This document shows, in pieces, positions 36,008 to 44,898 of a stretch of 62,474 bases of DNA (the stretch's first letter is position 1; every line of letters begins with the position of its first letter). The DNA comes from an uncultured Eubacteriales bacterium (GTDB taxonomy: Bacteria; Bacillota; Clostridia; Peptostreptococcales; Anaerovoracaceae): NCBI GenBank assembly GCA_902790905.1, contig CADATO010000012.1, positions 1 through 62,474 on the forward strand, written 5' to 3'. The position numbers were made by a program, and so were the translations under genes. The notes under the pieces are model-generated. The model had not been told where the DNA came from. It did not search any database and saw only the letters and a list, made by a program, of their open reading frames with translations.

Positions 36008-37015
36008 ATGATCATCAGAGAACTACGTGAACAACAGGAATACGAGATCCTCTCTCCCTACGCCTGCAAGGCGGCGGAGAGCAGGGGGCGCGCCCGTGAA
36101 GAGGAGCCCTGCGAGCTCAGGACAGCGTTTCAGCGCGACCGCGACCGCATCATCCACTCCAAGGCGTTCCGCCGGCTGATGCACAAGACGCAGGTCTTCC
36201 TCGCACCGGAAGGCGACCACTTCAGAACGCGCCTGACGCACACACTCGAGGTCTCGCAGATCGCACGGACCATCGCCCGTGCACTCGCCCTCAACGAAGA
36301 CCTGACCGAGGCCATCGCGCTCGGGCACGATCTGGGGCACACCCCGTTCGGGCACAACGGTGAGAAGATCCTCAACGACATTTATCCGGGCGGGTTCAAG
36401 CACAACGAGCAGAGCCTGCGCGTTGTTGACCTGCTGGAGGAGCACCACGGCGAGCGCGGCATGAACCTCACCATGGAGGTGCGGGACGGCATCCTGCACC
36501 ACAACGGCAAAGGCGTGCCGTTCACCCTGGAAGGGCAGATCGTCAAGACGGCGGACCGCATCGCATATATCAACCACGATATCGACGATGCCATCCGCGG
36601 CGGCGTCATCACCGCCGGCATGCTGCCAAGAGAATGCGTCAAAGAGCTCGGCAAGAGCCACGGCGCGCGCATCGACTATCTCGTCAAGGACATGATCCGC
36701 GAAAGCGACGGCAAAGATGCCATCCACATGAGCGAAGCGGCGATCTCCGCGATGGGGGAACTGCGGAAGTTCATGTTTGAAAACGTGTATCTCAACGAGA
36801 ATGTCAAGAAGGCGTCCGATCTGCAGTACGTGGAAAACATCATTTCCTCGCTCTACAACTATTTCTGCGAATATCCCTCAAAACTGCCGCAGGACCTTTA
36901 TGAACTGACTGCGGAATACTCCGTCGAGGAGATGGTCAAGGACCATGTGGCCGGGATGACCGACCGCTTCGCGATCAATCTGTACAACGATCTGTTCATG
37001 CCCAAGGGCTGGTAG
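36008..37015 (+). CDS. dgt: Deoxyguanosinetriphosphate triphosphohydrolase-like protein
   Basis: HD-domain dNTP triphosphohydrolase (335 aa), releasing deoxynucleoside and tripolyphosphate. RDRIIHSKAFRRLMHKTQVF and RLTHTLEVSQIARTIARAL begin the conserved domain, and the HD pair lies in AIALGHDLGHTPFGHNGEK. It lies directly upstream of dnaG, a common placement in Firmicutes. AGGAAGAA precedes the start. Confidence 0.95.
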   Translation: MIIRELREQQEYEILSPYACKAAESRGRAREEEPCELRTAFQRDRDRIIHSKAFRRLMHKTQVFLAPEGDHFRTRLTHTLEVSQIARTIARALALNEDLTEAIALGHDLGHTPFGHNGEKILNDIYPGGFKHNEQSLRVVDLLEEHHGERGMNLTMEVRDGILHHNGKGVPFTLEGQIVKTADRIAYINHDIDDAIRGGVITAGMLPRECVKELGKSHGARIDYLVKDMIRESDGKDAIHMSEAAISAMGELRKFMFENVYLNENVKKASDLQYVENIISSLYNYFCEYPSKLPQDLYELTAEYSVEEMVKDHVAGMTDRFAINLYNDLFMPKGW

Positions 37016-37036
37016 GATTTTGCGATTCCATAAAAA

Positions 37037-37061
37037 AGAAAAAAGTAAATTGCTTTTTTCT
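37037..37061 (+). terminator. Weak terminator upstream of dnaG
   Basis: AGAAAAAAG pairs with CTTTTTTCT around TAAATTG, with further A and T runs. Low GC makes it weak; it may reduce read-through from dgt into dnaG-rpoD. Confidence 0.4.
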
Positions 37062-37116
37062 GTCGTATAAGACTTATGGAAGGGTGAATGGAAAGAAAAG
37101 GGAATGATGACCTTTC

Positions 37117-38877
37117 ATGAGCAGAACTGTTGACGAGATCAAGGAAAAAGTGAATATCGTCGATGTGGTGGGCCAGGTGGTCCAGCTCAAGCGCACCGGC
37201 ATCAACTACAAGGGGCTCTGTCCTTTTCACCAGGAAAAGACGCCCTCCTTTGTGGTGTCCGACCAGCGGCAGAACTTCCACTGCTTCGGGTGCGGCGAAG
37301 GCGGCGATGTGATCGAGTTCGTCAAGAAGTACTACAACCTTGATTTCACCGAGGCCGTGGAAAAGCTGGCGAGCCAGTACAATATCCCCGTCGAGTGGGG
37401 CAAGGGCGACCACGGCGAGCGCGAGGAGCTCTACAAGATCAACCGCGAGGCGGCGGCGTACTTCTACCGGCAGCTGCGCAAAGGACCCAACCCGGGCCTG
37501 ACCTATGCGGCGGGCAGAGGGCTTACCAAGGAAACGCTCCATACGTTCGGCATCGGCTATGCGCCGGACGAATGGACGGGCCTGTACGACACCCTGAAAG
37601 CAAAGGGCATCACGGAAGACAAGATGATGAAGCTTGGGCTCATCTCCCAGTCCGGCAAACGGTACTACGATAAGTTCAGGAATCGCCTCATCTTCCCGAT
37701 CCAGAACACCGCCGGCAAGATCATCGGCTTCGGCGGCCGGATCCTGGGGGACGGGCAGCCCAAGTATCTGAACTCGCAGGAAACGCCGGTCTTCCAGAAG
37801 AAGAACAACCTGTACGGCCTCTACCAGAGCAAGGCGGAAGCCGTCAAAGAAGATAAGATCGTCCTCGTGGAGGGCTACATGGATGCGGTCTCGCTGTATC
37901 AGGGCGGTATCCACAATGTGGCGGCTTCGCTCGGGACGGCGCTGACAGAAAACCAGGTCCGCCTGCTCAAGCGCTATACGAAGAACGCGTATCTGTGCTA
38001 CGACAGCGACGAGGCCGGCATCCGGGCGGCGCTGCGCGGCATGGACATCTTCCAGGCGGAAGGCATGGACGTACGCGTGCTGCATGTCACAGAAGGCAAG
38101 GATCCGGATGACTTCATCAAGCAGCGCGGCAAGGAGGCGTTCCTCGACCTGATGGATGCGGCCCTGCCGTATGCGGACTACAAGATCAAGTACCTGGAAG
38201 GGCAGCACGATCTTTCCACAGACCGCGGCAGAGTCGCCTTCCTCGTGGATGCGGCAGGCGTGCTCGCAAGGCTCGGACCGGTTGAGGCAGACATGTATAC
38301 GAAGGAACTGTCCGACCGCTACGGCATCTCCCGGGATGCGATCCGAAGGGAGATGGAGGGAAGCCGCAAAGAGCGTGCACCGGTCCCGCGCAGACAGGAC
38401 CCCGAGGAGCAGACGGTCAGGACGCCGATGGATCTGACCGAGAAGCTGCTCATCAAGGTGTTCCTCACGCAGCAGGAGTACCTCGACCGGGAGGCGGAAT
38501 GGAAAGACGCCATCCAGAGCGACAGCGGGCAGCTGATCGCAGCGGCGATGCAGAAAGCACGTGCCGGGAATGCCGGGGCTGCAGGCAGCACGCCTGATAC
38601 GCCGGCACCGGGGCAGCTCGATGAACGGGCCGTTCTTGAACAGCTCGACGAACAGGACCAGCAGGTGTTCCTCTCGATCCGGGACGGGATGCCCGCACCG
38701 GCGGACCCGCAGGGAGCTTACCGGGACTGCCTGATCAAAGCAAAGAAAGCCTTGCTCCGCAAAAGGGAGCAGGATCTGATCGACCGTCTGGCACTGGCAG
38801 ACGGAACGGTGAATAAGGAAGAAGTCGACCGGATCACAGCAGAACTGATCGACGTGCAGATGAAGTTAAAGAGTTAG
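37117..38877 (+). CDS. dnaG: DNA primase
   Basis: Makes RNA primers at the replication fork. The zinc-binding domain is CPFHQEKTPSFVVSDQRQNF followed by HCFGCGEGGD. The TOPRIM core has VLVEGYMDAVSLYQGGIHN and AYLCYDSDEAGIRAALRG. The C-terminal DnaB-interaction domain is preceded by an Ala/Pro/Gly-rich linker (GNAGAAGSTPDTPAPG). Length is 586 aa, normal. rpoD follows after 12 bases, the usual macromolecular synthesis arrangement. Confidence 0.96.
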   Translation: MSRTVDEIKEKVNIVDVVGQVVQLKRTGINYKGLCPFHQEKTPSFVVSDQRQNFHCFGCGEGGDVIEFVKKYYNLDFTEAVEKLASQYNIPVEWGKGDHGEREELYKINREAAAYFYRQLRKGPNPGLTYAAGRGLTKETLHTFGIGYAPDEWTGLYDTLKAKGITEDKMMKLGLISQSGKRYYDKFRNRLIFPIQNTAGKIIGFGGRILGDGQPKYLNSQETPVFQKKNNLYGLYQSKAEAVKEDKIVLVEGYMDAVSLYQGGIHNVAASLGTALTENQVRLLKRYTKNAYLCYDSDEAGIRAALRGMDIFQAEGMDVRVLHVTEGKDPDDFIKQRGKEAFLDLMDAALPYADYKIKYLEGQHDLSTDRGRVAFLVDAAGVLARLGPVEADMYTKELSDRYGISRDAIRREMEGSRKERAPVPRRQDPEEQTVRTPMDLTEKLLIKVFLTQQEYLDREAEWKDAIQSDSGQLIAAAMQKARAGNAGAAGSTPDTPAPGQLDERAVLEQLDEQDQQVFLSIRDGMPAPADPQGAYRDCLIKAKKALLRKREQDLIDRLALADGTVNKEEVDRITAELIDVQMKLKS

Positions 38878-38889
38878 GGGGGCCAACCA

Positions 38890-40128
38890 ATGGCTGAGAA
38901 AAAGAGAACGAAGAAAGAACAGGACGAGCTTGCAAAGCTGATCGCCGAGCAGGAAGCGGACATGAAGGCGGACGGCGCCGATGACGGCGAGGAGGACACC
39001 CGCAAGACCAAAGAGGAATACATCCGCGAACTCAAGGCGCTGGCCAAGAAAAAGACGCTGACCTACGGTGAGATCGGCGAACACCTCGAAGCGGTCGACA
39101 TGGACAAGGACGAGATGGAAGAGATCTACGAAGCGCTGATGAGCGGCGGCATCGAGATCGTCTCCGAGGAATCCCCGGACGACTACGAACTCAACGAGAT
39201 CGAAGAAGAGGAAGACGAGTCCGTGCCGGATGACGCGATCGAAGTCGATGAGAGCGGCAAGAAGGAAGTGGACCTTGAGAGCACGCTGCCCAAGACCGTT
39301 CCGGTCGACGATCCTGTCCGTATGTACCTGAAGGAGATCGGCAAGGTGCCGCTCCTGACCGGTGAAGAGGAAGTAGAACTCGCCCAGCGCATGGAAGAGG
39401 GCGATGAAGAAGCCAAGCAGAAACTGTGCGAAGCCAACCTGCGTCTTGTCGTCAGCATCGCCAAGCGCTACGTCGGCCGCGGCATGCTGTTCCTCGACCT
39501 GATCCAGGAAGGCAACCTCGGTCTGATCAAGGCGGTCGACAAGTTCAACTGGAGAAAAGGCTTTAAATTCTCTACCTACGCGACATGGTGGATCCGCCAG
39601 GCGATCACCAGATCTATCGCGGACCAGGCGCGTACCATCCGTATCCCGGTCCATATGGTCGAGACCATCAACAAACTGATGCGCGTCCAGCGCCAACTGA
39701 TCCAGGAGTACGGCCGTGAGCCCACCCCGGAAGAGATCGCGGCGGAGATGGATCTGTCGGTCGAGAAGGTCCGCGAGATCATCAAGATTGCACAGGAACC
39801 CGTCTCTTTAGAGACCCCGATCGGTGAAGAGGAAGACAGCCACCTCGGCGACTTCATCCCGGATGACGATGTCCCGGCGCCGGCGGATGCAGCGGCCAGA
39901 TCCATGCTGCGCGAACAGCTGATGGAAGTCCTCGACACGCTGACAGAAAGAGAGCAGAAAGTCCTCAAGCTGCGCTTCGGCCTCGAAGACGGCCGGACCC
40001 GCACACTGGAGGAAGTCGGCAAGCAGTTTGACGTCACGCGTGAGCGTATCCGCCAGATCGAGGCGAAGGCGCTCAGAAAGCTGCGTCATCCGAGCCGCAG
40101 CAAAAAGCTCAAGGATTTCCTCGAGTAA
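38890..40128 (+). CDS. rpoD: RNA polymerase primary sigma factor SigA/RpoD
   Basis: Housekeeping sigma factor (412 aa). An acidic, Lys/Glu-rich region 1.1 covers about the first 130 residues. Region 1.2 is [20 protein letters not shown], region 2 holds [20 protein letters not shown], region 3 follows, and region 4 ends with the helix-turn-helix [20 protein letters not shown]. The start follows a GGGGGG run. Promoters proposed elsewhere in this annotation use its expected TTGACA/TATAAT consensus. Confidence 0.97.
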   Translation: MAEKKRTKKEQDELAKLIAEQEADMKADGADDGEEDTRKTKEEYIRELKALAKKKTLTYGEIGEHLEAVDMDKDEMEEIYEALMSGGIEIVSEESPDDYELNEIEEEEDESVPDDAIEVDESGKKEVDLESTLPKTVPVDDPVRMYLKEIGKVPLLTGEEEVELAQRMEEGDEEAKQKLCEANLRLVVSIAKRYVGRGMLFLDLIQEGNLGLIKAVDKFNWRKGFKFSTYATWWIRQAITRSIADQARTIRIPVHMVETINKLMRVQRQLIQEYGREPTPEEIAAEMDLSVEKVREIIKIAQEPVSLETPIGEEEDSHLGDFIPDDDVPAPADAAARSMLREQLMEVLDTLTEREQKVLKLRFGLEDGRTRTLEEVGKQFDVTRERIRQIEAKALRKLRHPSRSKKLKDFLE

Positions 40129-40185
40129 TCGCAGAAAGGAACCATACGATGCGCCGGCCGGTCAACGGGCGGCGCACTTACCATT

Positions 40186-40980
40186 ATGAAGCTGAGCATC
40201 AGACTACAGACCATCGCGGATATGATCAAAGACGGCGAGCGGGTGGCGGACATCGGTACCGACCACGGCCAGCTCCCGGTCTTTCTGTGCGACGAAGGGC
40301 GGTGCCCGAAGGTCATCATGACGGATGTCAGCGAAGGGTCGCTCGCCAAGGCGAAGGTGACCGGCTACAGATACCTGGAGGCACAGGCGGCTGAGAATGC
40401 GGATGCGGCAGTCCCGCACGGCGTACAGCTCGATGCACGCCTCGGAGACGGCCTCGCGCCGCTCGAAAGCGGCGAGGCGGACGTTGTCGTCATGGCCGGC
40501 ATCGGCGGCGGTCTGATGGAGCGTATCCTGCGGGCAGACCCGGCGAAGAGCGCGAGCATGGGCAGGTATATCCTGCAGCCCAGGCGTTCGCCCGGGGAGC
40601 TTCGGCGATTCCTCGCCTCTGCGGGGTACCGGATCCTGGACGAAAAGCTGATCCCCGAGAGCAAGTTCATCTGGGAGATCATCGTGGCGGCACCGGCGGA
40701 ACAGACGGCAGATACGATACTGGTCAACACAGCGCCTGAGGGCGAACTCGCGAATAGCATTCCCGGTGCAGATACGACGCTGTTCTGGGAGATCCCATCG
40801 TATTATGGGACGCTGGAAGACCCGCTCATGGATGAGTACCTGCGGCGCAAGCTCGCCCGCGAAAAGCGAAATCTTGCCGGCAAACAGAAGGCTGACGTGA
40901 CCGACGAGACGGACATCGCGGTCAGCCATAGGAATATCCGTTATATCGAATCTCTGATCAGCGAACGAGGCATGTTATGA
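40186..40980 (+). CDS. trmK: tRNA (adenine(22)-N1)-methyltransferase TrmK
   Basis: SAM-dependent methyltransferase (264 aa) that modifies A22 of some tRNAs. The SAM-binding motif is ERVADIGTDHGQLPVFLCDE and the catalytic region DVVVMAGIGGGLMERIL; a helical C-terminal domain follows. The ATG at 40186 has no good Shine-Dalgarno. A strong AAAGGAACC site and ATG lie at 40134-40151 but in a different frame, which may mean coupling through a short overlapping ORF. It follows rpoD and overlaps the nif3-like gene by four bases, as in many Firmicutes. Confidence 0.92.
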   Translation: MKLSIRLQTIADMIKDGERVADIGTDHGQLPVFLCDEGRCPKVIMTDVSEGSLAKAKVTGYRYLEAQAAENADAAVPHGVQLDARLGDGLAPLESGEADVVVMAGIGGGLMERILRADPAKSASMGRYILQPRRSPGELRRFLASAGYRILDEKLIPESKFIWEIIVAAPAEQTADTILVNTAPEGELANSIPGADTTLFWEIPSYYGTLEDPLMDEYLRRKLAREKRNLAGKQKADVTDETDIAVSHRNIRYIESLISERGML

Positions 40981-41744
40981 GATATGAAGAACTCCTGACG
41001 AAGATCGAAGAGATCGCATCCGGCGCCCCTGAGGAATGGGACAACAGCGGGGTGCAGATCCGTACAGACAAAGAGGACATCGAGCGGGTGCTCGTGTGTC
41101 TCGAGGTGACCCCGGCGGTCGTCGAAGAGGCGAAAGAGCAGGAAGCGGATCTGATCATCTCGCATCATCCGCTGATCTTCGGCGGCGTGGACCATCTATG
41201 CGCGGACGATGTGCATGAAAAGATGCTGCTCGATCTGGTGACGGCGGGCATCGACGTGTATTCCGCCCACCTGACATTTGATAAAGCGCCGCTCGGGAAC
41301 AGCTTCTTCCTGGCAGACCTGCTCGGAATGGACAACATCCGTGAATGCGAGGGGCTGCCGATGGTGGCGGGGGACTTCAGCCCGGCCATGAACCTGGAGG
41401 AACTGTTGCTCCACACGGCGGATATGATGGACCTGCGCAAGGGACAGATTCGCGCAGCCGGCGACCCCGGACAGGTGATCTACAGGGCGGCGGTTTGCAC
41501 GGGCGCGGGCAGTGAATTCATGGAAGAGGCAAAGGCGGCCGGCTGCCAGGCGCTCATCACGGGTGACGTAAAATACCACGAGGCGATGCGGGCAAAAGAG
41601 CTCGGCATCGCGGTGATCGACGCCGGTCACTATGGCACGGAGAAGTACTTCGCAGAGAACTTCGCGGCGCAGCTGCGCGATCTGGCGGGGGAGGAACTGG
41701 ACGTTCTGGAGAGCGCTCTTAACGTCGATCCGTTCATCGTTTAA
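40977..41744 (+). CDS. Nif3-like dinuclear metal centre protein (YqfO type)
   Basis: Hexameric metal-binding protein of the NIF3/YqfO/YbgI family (255 aa); annotated in some sources as GTP cyclohydrolase I type 2. Metal ligands include ADLIISHHPLIFGGVDHL and the C-terminal AVIDAGHYGTEKYFAE. EEWDNSGVQIRT near the start is typical. It lacks the central PII-like insertion found in longer homologues such as B. subtilis YqfO. It overlaps trmK by ATGA and is followed by rnpB. Confidence 0.92.
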   Translation: MRYEELLTKIEEIASGAPEEWDNSGVQIRTDKEDIERVLVCLEVTPAVVEEAKEQEADLIISHHPLIFGGVDHLCADDVHEKMLLDLVTAGIDVYSAHLTFDKAPLGNSFFLADLLGMDNIRECEGLPMVAGDFSPAMNLEELLLHTADMMDLRKGQIRAAGDPGQVIYRAAVCTGAGSEFMEEAKAAGCQALITGDVKYHEAMRAKELGIAVIDAGHYGTEKYFAENFAAQLRDLAGEELDVLESALNVDPFIV

Positions 41745-41751
41745 AAAAATA

Positions 41752-41780
41752 GTGTCACACGGCGTGAACTGTGTTATAAT
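41752..41780 (+). promoter_or_regulatory. Promoter of rnpB
   Basis: GTGTCA (41752-41757), 17 bases, TATAAT (41775-41780). The RNA would start near 41787. Confidence 0.65.
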
Positions 41781-41786
41781 GCTCGT

Positions 41787-42148
41787 TGCAGTTTCGGGCA
41801 GGCTGGATGGTCGCGTGCCTTTTCGGAAGGCATGAGGAAAGTCCGGGCTCCACAGGGCAAGGGTGCCGGATAACGTCCGGCGTAGGTAACTATAGGGAAA
41901 GTGCAACAGAAACACACCGCCGAAACAGTACGGCTGTGGCAAGGGTGAAATGGCGAGGTAAGAGCTCACCGGCGTCATGGAGACATGGCGGCCGTGTAAA
42001 CCCCACCTGGAGCAAGACCAAACAGGGAGCAAGGCCTGTTGCCCGCAGGCCCCCGGAAGGTAGGTCGCTGGAGGCCGTCAGCAATGGCGGTCCAAGATAG
42101 ATGATCATCCTCGACAGAACCCGGCTTACAGGCTTGTCCCGGCTGCAT
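41787..42148 (+). ncRNA. rnpB: RNase P RNA, bacterial class A
   Basis: Catalytic RNA that matures tRNA 5' ends. Conserved elements are GAGGAAAGTCCGGGCTCC near the 5' end (about 41831-41848), GGTAACTATAGGGAAAGTGC in the CR II/III region, GGTAAGAGCTCACCG, and CAGAACCCGGCTTAC at the 3' end. TGCAG...CGGGCAGG at the 5' end pairs with CTTGTCCCG...CTGCA at the 3' end (helix P1). Length of about 362 bases and the presence of these helices support class A, usual in Clostridia. Ends are placed to within a few bases. Confidence 0.95.
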
Positions 42149-42272
42149 CTCACGAGAACGAAGGCTTTACCAATATCTCGTATATTTGCAAAGTCTTTTT
42201 TATTTCCGCAAAGTCGCTCTGCACCGGCAGGGCGAAGTATTGAGTGAAAAACAGAAAAGGTAACCAGAAAGA

Positions 42273-43694
42273 ATGACAGACGAACTCGAACTTGAACAGA
42301 ACGGCGGGGCTCCCATGCGCCCGCGTGAAAACCGCATGGGGACAGCACCGGTCACCCGGCTCATCCTGAGCATGTCCTGGCCGGCGATGCTGTCGATGCT
42401 GATCCAGGCGCTGTACAACATCGTAGACAGCGCATTTGTGGCACGTATCAGCGAGGATGCCCTGACGGCGCTGACACTGGTCTTCCCGGTGCAGATGCTG
42501 CTCGTGGCGGTCGGCGTCGGTACCGGCATCGGTATCAACTCGCTCGTCTCCCGCAGACTCGGCGCGCGCAGATATGAAGAAGCCAGCCAGGCGGCCTCGG
42601 CCGGCATCAAACTGGCGGTCATCAGCTGGATCTTCTTCGCGCTGATCGGCGGATTCCTGTCCGGCCCGATCGTGCACCTTTTCAGCGATGATCCGGTGAT
42701 CTGCAGGATGGGTGTCCAGTATCTGACCATTGTCTTTGTCTTCAGCATCTCCAGTATGGTCCAGATGATCCTGGAGAAGACGATCCAGTCGGTCGGCAAT
42801 ATGGTGTGGCCGATGATCTCCTCCATCTGCGGCTGTGTGACGAATATTATCCTCGACCCGATCCTGATCTTCGGCCTGCTCGGAGCGCCAAAACTGGGCG
42901 TCATCGGCGCGGCCATCGCGACGATCATCGGACAGACGGTCAGCGTACTTATCTCGCTGTACGTCGTGACGCACAAGGTGCATGACATCCATATCGACAT
43001 GCACGCCAAACTCGATAAATACACGGTGGGAAAAATTTATGCGGTCGGCATCCCGTCGATCCTGATGCAGACGGTCATCTCGATCGCCAACGCACTGATG
43101 AACCTGATCCTCGTTGGTCTGTCCACGACGGCGGTCGCTGTCATGGGCGTTTACGGCAGACTGCAGTCGTTCATCTTCATGCCGGTCTTCGGGCTCAACC
43201 AGGGCACGACGCCGATTTTCGGCTTTAACTATGGTGCCGGCAACAAAGAACGCCTGGTCAAGGCGCTCAAGACGGCGTGGGTCATGGCGTTCTGCATCAT
43301 GCTGTGCGGGTTCATTCTGTTCCAGACGGTGCCGGAAGTGCTGCTCGGGTTCTTCGATGCCTCCCCGCAGATGCTCGAGATCGGCGTGCACGCCTTCCGC
43401 ATCATCAGCATCTGCTTCCTGCCGGCTTCGATTGGCATCATCGGTGGCAGCATGTTCGCAGCGACAGGCCACGGTGTGATTAGTCTCGTGTCCGCTGTTG
43501 TGCGTCAGCTCGTCTTCATCGTGCCGTCGGCGTTCATCCTGTCCCGCATCGGCGGGCTCGACATGGTCTGGTGGGCATTCCCAATCTCCGAGATCTTCGG
43601 TCTGGCGTACGTGCTGATCATGCTGAAATGGCTGTTCAAACACGACATCAACAAACTGCGCCGCTTTGACGATATTGACAGCGGCATCCTGTAA
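42273..43694 (+). CDS. MATE family efflux transporter
   Basis: Twelve-segment multidrug/cation antiporter (473 aa). It begins with PVTRLILSMSWPAMLSMLIQ and ALYNIVDSAFVARISEDALT, classic for the DinF/MepA/NorM-like Firmicute MATE group, and repeats a similar pattern in the second half (FGLNQGTTPIFGFNYGAGNK). AGAAAGA lies upstream; an alternative start at the Met 20 residues later is possible. It is a single-gene unit between rnpB and a terminator. Substrate unknown. Confidence 0.93.
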   Translation: MTDELELEQNGGAPMRPRENRMGTAPVTRLILSMSWPAMLSMLIQALYNIVDSAFVARISEDALTALTLVFPVQMLLVAVGVGTGIGINSLVSRRLGARRYEEASQAASAGIKLAVISWIFFALIGGFLSGPIVHLFSDDPVICRMGVQYLTIVFVFSISSMVQMILEKTIQSVGNMVWPMISSICGCVTNIILDPILIFGLLGAPKLGVIGAAIATIIGQTVSVLISLYVVTHKVHDIHIDMHAKLDKYTVGKIYAVGIPSILMQTVISIANALMNLILVGLSTTAVAVMGVYGRLQSFIFMPVFGLNQGTTPIFGFNYGAGNKERLVKALKTAWVMAFCIMLCGFILFQTVPEVLLGFFDASPQMLEIGVHAFRIISICFLPASIGIIGGSMFAATGHGVISLVSAVVRQLVFIVPSAFILSRIGGLDMVWWAFPISEIFGLAYVLIMLKWLFKHDINKLRRFDDIDSGIL

Positions 43695-43716
43695 ATCGAT
43701 TTTTGCATCATCCACC

Positions 43717-43751
43717 GCAGCCAGGTGCACGTTGCATCTGGCTGCGTTTTT
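43717..43751 (+). terminator. Terminator after the MATE gene
   Basis: GCAGCCAG (43717-43724) with CTGGCTGC (43738-43745), extended inside by TGCA/TGCA, followed by GTTTTT. Confidence 0.85.
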
Positions 43752-43790
43752 GGTATGTGTCTAAAGATTGACAGTCAAGTTGCAAGCGAT

Positions 43791-43854
43791 TATAGTTAAT
43801 TTATAGTTATAAATCAGTAACTATAAATTGCGGGGAATCGATAATATAGTTAAT
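43791..43854. promoter_or_regulatory. Array of TATAGTTA repeats upstream of the HTH-ATPase-STAS gene
   Basis: TATAGTTA occurs in direct orientation at 43791, 43802 and 43845 and inverted (TAACTATA) at 43818. The middle pair forms a perfect 12-bp inverted repeat, AATTTATAGTTA (43798-43809) with TAACTATAAATT (43818-43829), around an 8-base spacer. The first two copies are 11 bp apart, one helical turn. The block is much more AT-rich than its surroundings and ends 12 bases before the start codon, so an autoregulatory operator is likely. Confidence 0.65.
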
Positions 43855-43866
43855 CTGAGGTGACGC

Positions 43867-44898
43867 ATGAGTTTTACGAAAGAAAAGCGGGAAACAATAA
43901 AGCGATATCTTTTGGAGAAAGTGAGCGGCGGAGAGGTCAGCTTTGTTAAAAAAACAGCTGACACCTTTGGTATTACAGCAAATACGGTCTATCGGTATAT
44001 CAGGGAGTTGATTGCTGAAGATGTCCTGTGCAAAGAGGGAAGGAACTACCGGCTTGCTGCAGTAAACAGCTTCTTTTCATTAGATCTTGCAGGTCAGAAG
44101 ATTCATGAGGATCAGGTTTTCAGCAGGGATATCAGCCCTTTACTGGCGGGGTTGCCGGAGAACGTTCTGCACATCTGGGAATATGGCTTTACAGAAATGA
44201 TGAATAATGTCACGGAGCATGCCTATGCAAAAGCGGCTGATATATATGTGACACGCAACTATTTGCACACATCCATGGTCATAGCTGATGACGGGGTCGG
44301 TATTTTCAACAAAATCAAAGATTGTTACGGGCTGGATAGTCTGGATGATGCGATCCTGGAGCTTTTTAAAGGGAAACTGACAACAGATAAAGAACATCAC
44401 TCAGGAGAGGGAATCTTTTTCACATCAAGAGTTATGGATATGTATGCGGCTGTTTCAAGCGGTAAGATCTTTTCCCACAGTGAATACGCAGAAGTTTTAA
44501 AAGACATCAAAGAGATCCCGGTGCTTTCAGAGATGTCAGGAACCGGGACAATGATCATGATGACACTTGCAAACAACTCCGGCAAAGTACTGTCTGAGGT
44601 ATTCGATCAATATGCAGATGTGGATGGTGGCTTCATAAGGACACGGCTTCCGATCAAAAACATTTTCCCCAACGCCCCCGTATCCCGTTCGCAGGCAAAG
44701 AGGCTTGCGAACAGGATGGAAGAGTTCAAAGAAATTGAGCTTGATTTTGATGGGGTCAAAACGATCGGACAGGCATTCGCCCATGAATTGTTTGTTGTTT
44801 ACCAGAGAAGCCATCCGGATGTGCAGCTGATCCCATATAACACCAGCCTGGAAGTGCAGAAGATGATTTACCACGTCAGCCGTCAGACAGATCAGTAG
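43867..44898 (+). CDS. HTH - GHKL ATPase - STAS-like (DUF4325) regulator
   Basis: Three-part protein (343 aa). Residues 1-65 form a winged helix (GITANTVYRYIRELIAEDVL). The middle is a GHKL/HATPase domain with N-box TEMMNNVTEHA (about 109-119), G1 box ADDGVGIF and a second Gly box HHSGEGIFFTS. The last ~85 residues (RLANRMEEFKEIELDFDGVK) match the STAS-like domain DUF4325. Fusing an anti-sigma-type kinase fold, an antagonist-type STAS fold and a DNA-binding domain suggests a self-contained switch. GAGGTGA precedes the ATG. Codon use and GC are lower than in neighbours, which hints at transfer. It ends overlapping the convergent Cys-rich gene by seven bases. Target and signal are unknown. Confidence 0.85.
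   Translation: MSFTKEKRETIKRYLLEKVSGGEVSFVKKTADTFGITANTVYRYIRELIAEDVLCKEGRNYRLAAVNSFFSLDLAGQKIHEDQVFSRDISPLLAGLPENVLHIWEYGFTEMMNNVTEHAYAKAADIYVTRNYLHTSMVIADDGVGIFNKIKDCYGLDSLDDAILELFKGKLTTDKEHHSGEGIFFTSRVMDMYAAVSSGKIFSHSEYAEVLKDIKEIPVLSEMSGTGTMIMMTLANNSGKVLSEVFDQYADVDGGFIRTRLPIKNIFPNAPVSRSQAKRLANRMEEFKEIELDFDGVKTIGQAFAHELFVVYQRSHPDVQLIPYNTSLEVQKMIYHVSRQTDQ

Noticed and set aside
40149..40394. 81-residue ORF overlapping trmK
   Set aside because: Arg/Gly-rich out-of-frame reading of trmK; kept only as a possible leader for translation coupling, not as a gene.
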